From Streptomyces sp. IMTB 2501 (GTDB taxonomy: Bacteria; Actinomycetota; Actinomycetes; Streptomycetales; Streptomycetaceae), in assembly GCF_001953885.1 (NCBI RefSeq), contig NZ_MQUS01000013.1:1-64000 (forward strand): a stretch of DNA of 64,000 nt, in the 5' to 3' direction. The notes under the pieces are model-generated. The model worked only from the letters and a program-made list of their open reading frames with translations. It searched no databases and was not told the origin of the DNA. Below, piece after piece: positions 14,183-23,380 of this stretch (position 1 is its first letter; every line of letters begins with the position of its first letter). Made by a program: the position numbers and the translations under genes.

Positions 14183-15276
14183 ATCTTGGCGTCGCGCATC
14201 ATGCGCTCCACCGGGTAGTCACGGGTGTAGCCGTAGCCGCCGAGCAGCTGGACGGCGTCCGTGGTGACCTCCATCGCCACGTCCGAGGCGAAACACTTGG
14301 CGGCGGCCCCCAGGTAGGTGAGGTCGGCATCGCCGCGCTCGGAGGCGGCGGCGGCCTGGTAGGTGAGGGCGCGGGCCGCCGAGATCTTCATCGACATGTC
14401 GGCGAGCATGAACTGGATGCCCTGGAAGTCGGCGATCGCCTTGCCGAACTGCTTGCGCTCGTGGACATAGCCCTTGGCGTAGTCGAAGGCGCCCTGCGCG
14501 ACACCGAGCGCCTGCGCGGCGATGGTGATGCGGGTGTGGTCCAGGGTCTTCATGGCCGTCATGAAGCCCGTGCCCTCCTCGCCGATCATGCGGTCGGCGG
14601 GGATGCGGACGTTGTCGAAGTAGACCTCGCGGGTCGGGGAGCCCTTGATGCCGAGCTTCTTCTCCGGGGCGCCGAAGGAGACGCCCTCGTCCGACTTCTC
14701 GACGACGAAGGCGGAGATCCCCTTGGAGCGCTTCTCCGGGTCGGTCACGGCCATGACCGTGTAGTACTCGGAGACGCCGGCGTTGGTGATCCAGCGCTTG
14801 ACGCCGTTGAGGATCCAGTGGTCGCCGTCGCGGACGGCCTTGGTCTTCATGCCGGCCGCGTCGGAGCCCGCCTCCGGCTCGGAGAGGCAGTACGAGAACA
14901 TCGCGTCGCCCTTGGCGAGCGGGGTCAGGTACTTCTTCTTCAGTTCCTCGCCGCCGGAGAGGATCACCGGGAGCGAGCCCAGCTTGTTCACGGCCGGGAT
15001 CAGGGAGGAGGAGACGCAGGCGCGGGCCACCTCCTCGATCACGATGACCGTGGCGAGCGCGTCGGCGCCGGCGCCGCCGTACTCCTCGGGGACGTGTACC
15101 GCGTGCAGGTCGCCCGCGACGAGGGCGTCGAGGGCCTCCTGCGGGAAGCGGGCCTCCTCATCCACGGCCGCGGCGTACGGCGCGATCTTCGCCTCGACCA
15201 GGGAGCGGACGGCGTCGCGGAGCATGTCGTGCTCCTCGGACGGGCGGTACAGGTCGAAGTCAGCCGATCCGGCCAC
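14119..15276 (-). CDS. Acyl-CoA dehydrogenase (element target gene)
   Basis: 385 residues, full length for the family. It has the FAD/acyl-CoA dehydrogenase signature (CLSEPEAGSDAAGMKT, WITNAGVSEYY, TRDYPVERMMRDAKI) and the catalytic base at about Glu370 (IYEGTNQ). It oxidises acyl-CoA to enoyl-CoA, passing electrons to ETF. The last ~19 codons, including the catalytic Glu, come from the integrated element. The natural terminator was left at 5387-5412. Confidence 0.95.
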   Translation of the reverse strand: MAGSADFDLYRPSEEHDMLRDAVRSLVEAKIAPYAAAVDEEARFPQEALDALVAGDLHAVHVPEEYGGAGADALATVIVIEEVARACVSSSLIPAVNKLGSLPVILSGGEELKKKYLTPLAKGDAMFSYCLSEPEAGSDAAGMKTKAVRDGDHWILNGVKRWITNAGVSEYYTVMAVTDPEKRSKGISAFVVEKSDEGVSFGAPEKKLGIKGSPTREVYFDNVRIPADRMIGEEGTGFMTAMKTLDHTRITIAAQALGVAQGAFDYAKGYVHERKQFGKAIADFQGIQFMLADMSMKISAARALTYQAAAASERGDADLTYLGAAAKCFASDVAMEVTTDAVQLLGGYGYTRDYPVERMMRDAKITQIYEGTNQVQRIVMARNLP

Positions 15277-15456
15277 GGTGTCTCACGCTCCAAAGACGCA
15301 GTGATAGTGACGCTAATTACCGTTAAGTAACTCAAATTTTAGAGGCCAGCCCGCAGCACGCCTACGTGAGCTACGCGACAGCGGGGAAATTGCCCGGTGG
15401 ACGGCCCGACTATGCTCGGCTCCGCATCACCGACGTACCCGATCTGGAGCACATCC

Positions 15457-16800
15457 ATGAGCCTGAAGATCACCGTGATCGGCACCGGTTACCTGGGCGC
15501 CACGCACGCCGCGGCCATGGCCGAGCTGGGCTTCGAGGTGCTGGGGCTCGATGTCGTACCGGAGAAGATCGCCATGCTGGAGCGCGGCGAGACCCCGATG
15601 TACGAGCCGGGTCTCGAAGAGCTGCTGCGCAGGCATGTCGCCGGTTTCGAGGGGTCCACGGGACGGCTGCGCTTCACCACCGACTGGGCCGAGGTCGGCG
15701 CGTTCGGCGATGTGCACTTCGTCTGCGTCAACACCCCGCAGAAGCACGGCGAGTACGCCTGCGACATGTCGTACGTCGACTCCGCGATCTCCTCGCTCGC
15801 CCCGCATCTGCACGGTCCGGCCCTGGTCGTCGGCAAGTCGACCGTGCCGGTCGGCTCGGCCGATCGCCTCGCCGCCTACCTGTCCGAGCACGCGCCGGCG
15901 GGCAGCGACGCCGAGCTGGCCTGGAACCCGGAGTTCCTGCGCGAGGGGTTCGCCGTCCAGGACACCCTGCACCCGGACCGGATCGTGGCGGGCGTGCGCG
16001 GCGAGCGCGCCGAGAAGCTGCTGCGGGAGGTGTACGCGACCCCGATCGGCGAGGGCACGCCGTTCGTCGTCACCGACTTCCCGACCGCCGAGCTGGTGAA
16101 GACGGCCGCGAACTCCTTTCTCGCCACGAAGATCTCCTTCATCAACGCGATGGCGGAGGTGTGCGAGGCCGGCGGCGGTGACGTGGCGAAGCTGGCGGAG
16201 GCCATCGGGCACGACGACCGGATCGGGGCGAAGTTCCTGCGCGCGGGGATCGGCTTCGGCGGCGGCTGTCTGCCGAAGGACATCCGGGCGTTCATGGCGC
16301 GGGCGGGCGAGCTGGGCGCGGACCAGGCGCTGACCTTCCTGCGCGAGATCGACTCCATCAACATGCGCCGGCGTGGCCAGATGGTGGAGATGACCCGGGA
16401 GGCGCTCGGCGGCGGCTCCTTCCTCGGCAAGCGGGTCGCGGTGCTCGGCGCCACGTTCAAGCCCGACTCGGACGACGTCCGCGACTCGCCCGCGCTGAAC
16501 GTGGCCGGCCAGATCCACCTGCAGGGCGGCCAGGTCACCGTGTACGACCCGAAGGGCATGGCCAACGCCCGCAAGGTCTTCCCGACCCTCGGCTACGCCG
16601 ACTCGGCGCTGGAGGCGGTACGCGGCGCCGACGCCGTCCTCCACCTCACCGAGTGGCGGGAGTTCCGCGAGCTGGACCCGGCGGCGCTCGGCGAGGTCGC
16701 GTCGGCCCGCCTGATCCTGGACGGCCGCAACGCCCTCGACCCCGAGCTGTGGCGGCGGGCGAGCTGGACGTACCGGGCGATGGGCCGTCCGACGGCATAA
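15457..16800 (+). CDS. UDP-glucose/GDP-mannose-type 6-dehydrogenase
   Basis: 447 residues from ATG at 15457 with GGAG upstream; a longer in-frame start at 15397 lacks a ribosome site. The Rossmann start (MSLKITVIGTGYLGATHA), the PEFLREGFA block and the active-site Cys271 (GFGGGCLPKD) are those of UDP-glucose 6-dehydrogenases. It makes UDP-glucuronate (or a related uronate) from the UDP-hexose with two NAD+. With the glycosyltransferase and LCP genes nearby, it could feed an acidic wall or capsule polymer. Confidence 0.92.
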   Translation: MSLKITVIGTGYLGATHAAAMAELGFEVLGLDVVPEKIAMLERGETPMYEPGLEELLRRHVAGFEGSTGRLRFTTDWAEVGAFGDVHFVCVNTPQKHGEYACDMSYVDSAISSLAPHLHGPALVVGKSTVPVGSADRLAAYLSEHAPAGSDAELAWNPEFLREGFAVQDTLHPDRIVAGVRGERAEKLLREVYATPIGEGTPFVVTDFPTAELVKTAANSFLATKISFINAMAEVCEAGGGDVAKLAEAIGHDDRIGAKFLRAGIGFGGGCLPKDIRAFMARAGELGADQALTFLREIDSINMRRRGQMVEMTREALGGGSFLGKRVAVLGATFKPDSDDVRDSPALNVAGQIHLQGGQVTVYDPKGMANARKVFPTLGYADSALEAVRGADAVLHLTEWREFRELDPAALGEVASARLILDGRNALDPELWRRASWTYRAMGRPTA

Positions 16801-16813
16801 CCGCGGTACGGAC

Positions 16814-16853
16814 GACGCCGGTTCGGCCGAGGCTCAGTCGGCCGAACCGGCGT
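16814..16853. terminator. Hairpin terminator between convergent genes
   Basis: GACGCCGGTTCGGCC and its reverse complement CGGCCGAACCGGCGTC form a 15-bp stem, followed by TTTCC. It serves the UDP-glucose dehydrogenase gene and may serve the CGNR gene too. Confidence 0.85.
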
Positions 16854-16907
16854 CTTTCCGCATTCTGCACCACCGGACACGGGCGCGGCCGCCGAACTGC
16901 CTGTGTC

Positions 16908-17414
16908 TTACCCCTCCTTGGCCCGGTATCGCCGCATCTTCGCCCGCGCCCCGCACACCTGCATCGAGCACCAGCGACCGCGTCCGGCCGGGCTGCGGTC
17001 GTAGTACGCCCAGTGGCAGTCGTCGGCCTCGCAGGCCTTCAGCCGCATCCATGTGCCTTCCGCCAGTCCCTCGGCGACGGCCGCGGCGACACGGGAGAGC
17101 AGCGGGGCGTCCGGGGCGGGGGCGAGGGCCGCGGAGCCGTCGCGCTCGTCGACGGTGACGTACAGCGGCGCACGGGACAGCAGCTCGCCGAGCGGGGTCA
17201 CCTCGCGGTGCGGCGGGTGCCCGGCGTGCGCGAGCAGCGCGGCCCGCAGCGACTCCCGCAGCTCCCGCGCCTCGGCCAGTTCCTCGGCGGCGACCCCGAG
17301 GCGCGCCCGGCCGTCCGCCGTGGCGAGCGAGTCATGGCTCGTCTCGATGTCCAGCGTGTTGACCAGGGACTCGACCAGCGCCAGCGCTCCGGGGGCGGCC
17401 GATCTCTCATTCAT
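16908..17414 (-). CDS. ABATE/CGNR zinc-finger regulator
   Basis: 168 residues. The N-terminal ABATE-type domain (FVNTLDIE-like VESLVNTLDIETSHDSL) is followed by a C-terminal treble-clef with Cys pairs (CEADDCHWAYYDRS, WCSMQVCGARAK, where the usual CGNR reads CGAR). The family is thought to act as stress-responsive transcription regulators. It is divergent from two VOC-family genes, which may be its targets. Confidence 0.85.
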   Translation of the reverse strand: MNERSAAPGALALVESLVNTLDIETSHDSLATADGRARLGVAAEELAEARELRESLRAALLAHAGHPPHREVTPLGELLSRAPLYVTVDERDGSAALAPAPDAPLLSRVAAAVAEGLAEGTWMRLKACEADDCHWAYYDRSPAGRGRWCSMQVCGARAKMRRYRAKEG

Positions 17415-17497
17415 GCTTGCGACGTTACCTCCAGTGCGGGAGCATGCAGTAACCGTTACCGGTTGCCCGCCGCTATGGGTAACCCGAGGAGGTAGTC

Positions 17498-17857
17498 ATG
17501 GCTCTCGCCAAGCTCGGTGTCGTGGTGCTGGACTGTCCCGATCCCCGTGCGCTGGCCGGTTTCTACGCCGGGGTGCTGGGCGGCACGGTGGAGGGAGACG
17601 GTGGGTGGGTGGACCTGGCGGTGCCCGGGGGGCCGGCGCTGGCCTTCCAGCGGGCGCCGGGGTATGTGCCGCCGAAGTGGCCCGCACCGCTGGAGTCCCA
17701 GCAGTTCCATCTGGACCTGACGGTGGAGGACCTGGACGCGGCCGAGAAGGGCGTGCTGGAGCTGGGGGCGCGGCCGCTGGACGCCGAGGACCGGGAGCGG
17801 ACCTTCCGTGTGTACGCCGACCCCGCGGGGCACCCGTTCTGCCTCTGTGCCTGCTGA
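17498..17857 (+). CDS. VOC (glyoxalase/bleomycin-resistance) family protein
   Basis: 119 residues with GAGGTAGTC before ATG. Two βαβββ halves are visible (VVLDCPDPRALAGFYAGVLG and FHLDLTVEDLDAAEKGVLELGARPL), ending DPAGHPFCLC. Metal ligands appear reduced to the FHLD and C-terminal PFCLC positions. The substrate is unknown. It forms a probable operon with the paralogue 21 bases downstream. Confidence 0.85.
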   Translation: MALAKLGVVVLDCPDPRALAGFYAGVLGGTVEGDGGWVDLAVPGGPALAFQRAPGYVPPKWPAPLESQQFHLDLTVEDLDAAEKGVLELGARPLDAEDRERTFRVYADPAGHPFCLCAC

Positions 17858-17878
17858 GCCGACCCGGAGGAGGACATC

Positions 17879-18265
17879 ATGACGCCGGTCGCCCGTTTTC
17901 GTAACGTCGTGCTCGACTGCCCCGATCCGCATGCGCTGGCCGCCTTCTACGCGGCGGTGGCCGGGGGCAGCCCGCAGGCCGAGGACGACGAGTGGGTCGT
18001 GCTGCAGGTGCCGGACGGGCCGCGGCTGGGCTTCCAGCGGGTCGAGGGGTACACCCCGCCGGAGTGGCCCCGCGCGGACCGCAACGGCCAGCAGTTCCAT
18101 GTCGACTTCGACGCGGGCCCGACCTGGGCGGATGTCGACGCGGCCCATGAGCGGGTGCTCGCGCTGGGGGCGCGGCCGCTGGACCTGGAGGACCGGGAGA
18201 CCAAGGACTTCCAGGTGTACGCGGATCCGGCCGGGCATCCGTTCTGTCTGTGCCGGATCGAGTAG
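17879..18265 (+). CDS. VOC family protein, tandem paralogue
   Basis: 128 residues, starting 21 bases after the previous gene with an AGGAGGA ribosome site. It shares the VVLDCPDPHALAAFYAAVAG, FHVDFD and GHPFCLCRIE blocks with its neighbour, so the pair arose by duplication. The function is unassigned. Confidence 0.85.
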   Translation: MTPVARFRNVVLDCPDPHALAAFYAAVAGGSPQAEDDEWVVLQVPDGPRLGFQRVEGYTPPEWPRADRNGQQFHVDFDAGPTWADVDAAHERVLALGARPLDLEDRETKDFQVYADPAGHPFCLCRIE

Positions 18266-18305
18266 CCGGAAGGACTCGCCCAGGGCCTGTCCGGCTCCGC
18301 GGTCG

Positions 18306-18665
18306 TCAGGCCTCCCGGGCTGTCCGGATCACCTCGTCCAAGGTCTCCCGGGAGCGTCTGAGGTCGGCGATCATGCGGTCGATGCGGTCGCGTTCGGCGG
18401 TGAGGTCGGCGACCAGCCGGGGGGTCGCGACCGAGGAGGGTCCGCCGTCGCGGTCGCGCATGCAGGGCAGCAGCTGCCGGATCTTCTCGCTGTGCAGCCC
18501 GGCCGCGTACAGCTCCTGGATCCGGATGACCCGGTCGACGGCGCGCTCCGGGTAGTCGCGATGGCCGCCCGGGGTGCGCTCGGCGGTGAGCAGCCCCTGG
18601 GCCTCGTAGTAGCGCAGCGAGCGCTCGCTCACGCCGGTGCGCCGGGCCAGTTCACCGATCCGCAT
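18306..18665 (-). CDS. MerR-family regulator
   Basis: 119 residues, with an N-terminal MerR winged helix (MRIGELARRTGVSERSLRYYEAQGLL) and a C-terminal coiled coil (LTAERDRIDRMIADLRRSRETL). There are no metal-binding Cys residues in a MerR-like order, apart from one CM. It is divergent from an old-yellow-enzyme gene, and the 62-bp gap contains a palindrome typical of MerR promoters. Confidence 0.9.
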   Translation of the reverse strand: MRIGELARRTGVSERSLRYYEAQGLLTAERTPGGHRDYPERAVDRVIRIQELYAAGLHSEKIRQLLPCMRDRDGGPSSVATPRLVADLTAERDRIDRMIADLRRSRETLDEVIRTAREA

Positions 18666-18688
18666 GTCCGTCTCCGCCGGGAAGAGGG

Positions 18689-18712
18689 CTTGAATCTGAC
18701 ATCAGTGTCAAG
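18689..18712. promoter_or_regulatory. MerR-type operator
   Basis: CTTGA and TCAAG arms enclose TGACA and TGTCA arms, giving a near-perfect palindrome (centre ATCAG) between the divergent MerR and oxidoreductase genes. It lies 16 bases from the oxidoreductase start. Confidence 0.65.
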
Positions 18713-18727
18713 TTCTACCGTGCCGGC

Positions 18728-19876
18728 ATGACGCAGACAACGCACTCCACGGACTTCCTGTCTCCCGCCCGGCTCGGCCGGTTCGATCTCCCCCACCGTC
18801 TGGTGATGGCCCCGCTCACCCGGAACCGCGCCGAGGCCGACGGCACCCCGACCGATCTGATGGTGACCCACTACGCCCAGCGCGCCTCGGCCGGGCTGAT
18901 CATCGCCGAGGGCTCCACGCCGAACCCGGTCGGGCAGACGTACCCGGACATCACCGCGATCCACACCGACCGGCATCAAGAAGGCTGGCGGCGGGTCACC
19001 GACGCGGTGCGGGCGGGCGGCGGGCGGATGTTCCTCCAGCTTCAGCACGGCGGGCGGGTCAGCCATCCGGCGACCACGGGACTCACCCCGGTCGCCCCGT
19101 CCCCTGTGCCACTGCCGGAGACGATCTTCACGCCCGGCGGGCACCAGCCGGCCGTCGTCCCACGGGAGATGACGGCGGACGACATCCGCGCCACGATCGC
19201 CGACTTCTCCGCCGCCGCGCGCCGGGCCGTCGAGGCGGGCTTCGAGGGCGTGGAGGTGCACTCGGCGAACGGGATGCTGCTGCACCAGTTCCTCGCGGAC
19301 AACACCAACCGTCGTACGGACGCCTACGGCGGCTCTGTCGAGCGGCGGGTGCGGTTCGCGGCGGAGGTGACCGAGGCGGTGGCCGACGCGATCGGCGCGG
19401 ACCGGGTGGGCATCCGCGTCTCCCCCGCCTCGACCGTCAACGGTGTCCGCGAGGACGACACCGACGGCCTGTACGCCGCGCTCCTCGACCGGCTGAAGGG
19501 GCTGGACCTCGCCTATCTTCACCTGGTGCGCTCCGACCCGGCCACCGGCTGGTACCGGCGGATCCGCGCCGACTGGCCGGGCGTCCTGATCGGCAACCCG
19601 GACCTGACCGACCTGACCACCGAGGCCGTCACCCACGCCGTACGGGAGCTGCTGGCGGCCGGTGCCGACCTGGTGGCGCTCGGCCGGCCGTTCCTCGCCA
19701 ACCCGGACCTGGTCGAGCGGCTGCGCCTCGGCGCACCCCTCAACCCGGTCCGGGACCGGTACTTCATGTACGTGGGCGGGGCCGCCGGTTACAACGACTA
19801 CCCCGCCCTCGGCGGTCAGGCGGCGCCGCTGTCGAGTGACTCGATGGTGGCGTTGGACGGCGCGCGCGTGGCCTGA
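18728..19876 (+). CDS. Old-yellow-enzyme family alkene reductase
   Basis: 382 residues with FMN-binding and active-site blocks of the NemA/OYE family (HRLVMAPLTRNRAEADGTP, FLQLQHGGRVSHP, FEGVEVHSANGMLLHQFL with the His-x-x-Asn pair, ADLVALGRPFLANPDLVERL). It reduces activated C=C bonds, for example in enones or maleimides, with NAD(P)H. MerR control would make it inducible by electrophiles. Its 3' end overlaps the convergent dipeptidase gene by 61 bases. Confidence 0.92.
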   Translation: MTQTTHSTDFLSPARLGRFDLPHRLVMAPLTRNRAEADGTPTDLMVTHYAQRASAGLIIAEGSTPNPVGQTYPDITAIHTDRHQEGWRRVTDAVRAGGGRMFLQLQHGGRVSHPATTGLTPVAPSPVPLPETIFTPGGHQPAVVPREMTADDIRATIADFSAAARRAVEAGFEGVEVHSANGMLLHQFLADNTNRRTDAYGGSVERRVRFAAEVTEAVADAIGADRVGIRVSPASTVNGVREDDTDGLYAALLDRLKGLDLAYLHLVRSDPATGWYRRIRADWPGVLIGNPDLTDLTTEAVTHAVRELLAAGADLVALGRPFLANPDLVERLRLGAPLNPVRDRYFMYVGGAAGYNDYPALGGQAAPLSSDSMVALDGARVA

Positions 19877-21003
19877 AGATCACGGGCCACGTCCTCCGCC
19901 GCGCCCAGCACCCGCACCGCGTTCTGCCAGGTCAGCTTGGCCAGATCGGCCCTGGACCAGCCGCGGTCCAGCAGCTCGGCGAGCAGGTTCGGGTAGCCGG
20001 AGACGTCGCTGAGGCCGTCCGGGGTGAACGCGGTGCCGTCGTAGTCGCCGCCGATGCCCAGGTGGTCGATGCCGGCCACCTCGCGCATGTGGTCCAGATG
20101 GTCCGCCACCGTCGACACCGTGGCGATCGGACGCGGAGTGCGCTCCTCGAACGCGTGGTGCACCTTCATCGCCTCGGCGCTGGTGTCGAGGTGGTGGAAG
20201 CCGTGGGCGCGCATGTTCTCGTCGGCCGCCGTCGTCCACGCGACGGCCGCCTGGAGCACGAACTTCGGCACGAACGTCACCATCGCCACACCACCGTTAG
20301 CGGGCAGCCGCTCCAGCACGTCGTCAGGGATGTTGCGCGGGTGGTCGCACACCGCGCGGGCGGAGGAGTGCGAGAAGATCACCGGCGCGGACGTGGCGTC
20401 CAGCGCGGCGCGCATCGTCGTGGGCGCCACATGGGACAGGTCGACCAGCATGCCGAGGCGGTTCATCTCCCGGACCACCTCGCGGCCGAAGGCCGACAGG
20501 CCGCCCACCTTCGGCTCGTCGGTCGCCGAGTCCGCCCAGTCGTTGTTGTCGTTGTGGGTGAGCGTCATGTAGCGCACGCCCAGCTCGTACAGACCGCGCA
20601 GGGTGCCGAGGGAGTTGTCGATCGAGTGCCCGCCCTCCGCGCCCATCAGGGAGGCGATACGGCCCTCCGCCCGCGCCGCCTCCATGTCGGCGGCGGTCAG
20701 CGCGGCCCGCAGGTCGGCGGGGTTACGGGCGATCAACTGCCGTACGCAGTCGATCTGTTCGAGGGTCGCCGGCACCGCTCCCGGAAGGTCCGAGCGCACA
20801 TACACCGACCAGTACTGCGCCCCGACCCCGCCCTCGCGCAGCCGCGGGATGTCGGTGTGCAGATGGGCGTCCTGGTGTCCGGAGATGTCGCGGGCGTCGA
20901 GGTCGTAGCGGACCTGTTCGCGCAGCGCCCACGGCAGGTCGTTGTGGCCGTCGACCACCGGGAACTCGCGCAGCAGGGACCGTGCTTCGTCCAGTGAGGT
21001 CAT
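19816..21003 (-). CDS. Membrane-type (M19) dipeptidase
   Basis: 395 residues. The zinc ligands appear as VVDGHNDLPW near residue 17, a Glu in LMGAEGGHSI, and HSSARAVCDHPRN plus GGDYDGT further on. Family members hydrolyse dipeptides and some β-lactams or metabolite dipeptides. There is no signal peptide, so it is probably cytoplasmic. It is just downstream of purE, six bases from its stop, and may be in the purKE transcript. Confidence 0.9.
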   Translation of the reverse strand: MTSLDEARSLLREFPVVDGHNDLPWALREQVRYDLDARDISGHQDAHLHTDIPRLREGGVGAQYWSVYVRSDLPGAVPATLEQIDCVRQLIARNPADLRAALTAADMEAARAEGRIASLMGAEGGHSIDNSLGTLRGLYELGVRYMTLTHNDNNDWADSATDEPKVGGLSAFGREVVREMNRLGMLVDLSHVAPTTMRAALDATSAPVIFSHSSARAVCDHPRNIPDDVLERLPANGGVAMVTFVPKFVLQAAVAWTTAADENMRAHGFHHLDTSAEAMKVHHAFEERTPRPIATVSTVADHLDHMREVAGIDHLGIGGDYDGTAFTPDGLSDVSGYPNLLAELLDRGWSRADLAKLTWQNAVRVLGAAEDVARDLQATRAPSNATIESLDSGAA

Positions 21004-21009
21004 TACGTC

Positions 21010-21531
21010 TTACTTCCCGAAGCCGAAGCCGCTCGACCCCTCGACCTTGGCGCGCAGCCGCTTGCCCTTCTCGGTGGCCTGGTCGTTGAGGTCCTGCTGG
21101 AAGTCGCGCATCTTGTGCAGCAGTTCCTCGTCGTGCGTGGCGAGGATACGGGCCGCGAGCAGGCCCGCGTTGCGGGCACCGGCGACGGAGACCGTGGCGA
21201 CCGGCACACCGGCCGGCATCTGCACGATGGACAGCAGCGAGTCCATGCCGTCGAGGTACTTCAGCGGCACCGGCACACCGATGACCGGCAGCGGGGTCAC
21301 CGAGGCCAGCATGCCCGGCAGATGGGCGGCGCCGCCCGCACCGGCGATGATCACCTTCAGACCGCGGTCGGCGGCCTGCTCGCCGTACGTGACCATCTCA
21401 CGGGGCATGCGGTGCGCGGAGACGACGTCGACCTCGTAGGCGATCTCGAACTCGTCCAGCGCCTTGGCGGCGGCCTCCATGACGGGCCAGTCGGAGTCCG
21501 ACCCCATGACGATGCCAACAACAGGGCTCAT
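21010..21531 (-). CDS. purE: N5-carboxyaminoimidazole ribonucleotide mutase
   Basis: 173 residues with the PurE active-site blocks VVGIVMGSDSDWPVMEAA, VSAHRMP and AGAGGAAHLPGMLAS. It moves the carboxyl group of N5-CAIR to give CAIR in de novo purine synthesis. The ATG overlaps the purK stop (ATGA), so the two are translationally coupled. Confidence 0.95.
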   Translation of the reverse strand: MSPVVGIVMGSDSDWPVMEAAAKALDEFEIAYEVDVVSAHRMPREMVTYGEQAADRGLKVIIAGAGGAAHLPGMLASVTPLPVIGVPVPLKYLDGMDSLLSIVQMPAGVPVATVSVAGARNAGLLAARILATHDEELLHKMRDFQQDLNDQATEKGKRLRAKVEGSSGFGFGK

Positions 21532-22667
21532 TCGGTGATCGTGCCTCTCAGATAGCCGGCTGCGTGACGGGCGCGCTCCAGCACGTCGTCCAGGTCGTCG
21601 CCGTAGGTGTTGACGTGTCCGACCTTGCGGCCGGGCTTCACGTCCTTGCCGTACATGTGGATCTTGAGCTGGGGGTCGCGGGCCATGCAGTGCAAGTAGG
21701 CCGAGTACATGTCCGGGTAGTCGCCGCCGAGGACGTTGACCATCACGGTCCACCTGGCGCGCGGGCGCGGGTCGCCGAGCGGGAGGTCGAGGACCGCGCG
21801 GACATGGTTGGCGAACTGCGAGGTGATCGCGCCGTCCTGGGTCCAGTGACCGGAGTTGTGCGGGCGCATGGCGAGTTCGTTGACGAGGATGCGGCCGTCG
21901 AGGGTCTGGAACAGCTCGACCGCGAGATGCCCGACGACGTCGAGCTCCTTGGCGATGGTAAGGGCCATCCGCTCGGCCTGCAGCGCGAGGGAGTCGTCCA
22001 GGTCCGGGGCCGGGGCTATGACCGTGTCACAGACGCCGTCGACCTGCCGGGACTCCACCACCGGGTAGGCGACGGCCTGGCCGTGCGGGGACCGTACGAC
22101 GTTGGCGGCCAGCTCCCGGACGTAGTCGATCTTCTCCTCGGCCAGGACCGGGACGCCGGCCCGGAACGGGTCGGTCGCTTCCTCGGGGGTCTCCACGACC
22201 CACACGCCCTTGCCGTCGTAGCCGCCGCGGACGGTCTTCAGCACGACCGGGAAGCCGTCCCCCTCGGCCGCGAACCGGACCACGTCCTCCGGGTCGGTGA
22301 CGATCCGGTGCCGCGGGCACGGGATGCCGATCGCGTCGAGCTTCGCCCGCATCACGCCCTTGTCCTGGGCGTGCACCAGCGCGTCGGGCCCCGGGCGCAC
22401 GGGGATGCCGTCCGCCTCCAGGGCCCTGAGGTGCTCGGTCGGCACATGCTCGTGATCGAAGGTGATCACGTCACAGCCGCGCGCGAAATCCCGCAGCGTG
22501 TCCAGATCGCGATAGTCGCCGATGACGACATCGCTCACGACCTGCGCCGCGGAATCCTGAGGGGTGTCACTGAGGAGCTTGAACCTGATGCCCAACGGGA
22601 TGCCCGCCTCGTGCGTCATACGCGCGAGCTGCCCCCCGCCGACCATGCCGACTACCGGGAACGTCAC
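21528..22667 (-). CDS. purK: N5-carboxyaminoimidazole ribonucleotide synthase
   Basis: 379 residues from GTG at 22667, just after an AGGGG; a longer frame adds an unlikely Arg-rich leader. ATP-grasp layout: VVGMVGGGQLARM at the N terminus, VLKTVRGGYDGKG in the ATP site and NELAMRPHNSGHW near the catalytic region. It makes N5-CAIR from AIR, bicarbonate and ATP. It heads the purKE operon. Confidence 0.95.
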   Translation of the reverse strand: MTFPVVGMVGGGQLARMTHEAGIPLGIRFKLLSDTPQDSAAQVVSDVVIGDYRDLDTLRDFARGCDVITFDHEHVPTEHLRALEADGIPVRPGPDALVHAQDKGVMRAKLDAIGIPCPRHRIVTDPEDVVRFAAEGDGFPVVLKTVRGGYDGKGVWVVETPEEATDPFRAGVPVLAEEKIDYVRELAANVVRSPHGQAVAYPVVESRQVDGVCDTVIAPAPDLDDSLALQAERMALTIAKELDVVGHLAVELFQTLDGRILVNELAMRPHNSGHWTQDGAITSQFANHVRAVLDLPLGDPRPRARWTVMVNVLGGDYPDMYSAYLHCMARDPQLKIHMYGKDVKPGRKVGHVNTYGDDLDDVLERARHAAGYLRGTITE

Positions 22668-22849
22668 ACCCCTAGCGTATCGGCCACGCCGAGGGGACCG
22701 GATCACGTCCCTCGGACGATCTCTTACCCGCCACTTTCCACGCTCTTTCCGACCTGTTTCCGGGTTATGACCCAGTCCGGAGGCGTCGGCTACTCCGTCT
22801 GGTTAGCATGGCGGGGCTGACAAAACCTACCGACGGGAGCTGCACGGCC

Positions 22850-23356
22850 ATGGAACCTCGTTCCTCGGGGCTGCGACGGCTCGGACGCGAGGTGGCCAAG
22901 TTCGGCACCGTCGGCGTTGCGGGCATCTTCGTCAATCTCGGCGTGTTCAACCTGGTACGCCACGTGTCCGACCTGCCGGTCGTGCGCGCAAGCATCATCG
23001 CGACGGTGGTCGCGATCGCGTTCAACTACGTGGGCTTCCGCTACTGGACGTACCGGGACCGCGAGAAGAGCGGCCGCACCAAGGAACTCACGCTGTTCCT
23101 CCTCTTCAGCGCGATCGGCCTGGTGATCGAGAACGGCGTGCTGTACCTGGCGACCTACGGTCTCGGCTTGGACAGCTCGCTGCAGAGCAACATCTCCAAG
23201 TTCGCCGGCATCGGCATCGCGACCCTGTTCCGTTTCTGGTCGTACCGCACCTGGGTGTTCCGTGTGCAGCCGGCGCAGGAGGCGGAGTCCATCCTGGTGG
23301 CCGAGTCGAAGAGGCCGCACTCCGAGCCCGAGCCGAAGTCCCAGCGCGTTCCGTAA
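22850..23356 (+). CDS. GtrA-family membrane protein
   Basis: 168 residues from ATG at 22850, nine bases after GGGAG; an in-frame ATG at 22808 has no ribosome site. Four membrane helices are visible (FGTVGVAGIFVNLGVF, ASIIATVVAIAFNYVGF, LTLFLLFSAIGLVIENGVL, ISKFAGIGIATLFRFW), the usual GtrA plan. Relatives flip or assist polyprenyl-linked sugars in wall or O-antigen decoration. The C terminus is a short acidic tail. Confidence 0.88.
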   Translation: MEPRSSGLRRLGREVAKFGTVGVAGIFVNLGVFNLVRHVSDLPVVRASIIATVVAIAFNYVGFRYWTYRDREKSGRTKELTLFLLFSAIGLVIENGVLYLATYGLGLDSSLQSNISKFAGIGIATLFRFWSYRTWVFRVQPAQEAESILVAESKRPHSEPEPKSQRVP

Positions 23357-23380
23357 CCGGCACTTCGTGGGAGGACCGGC

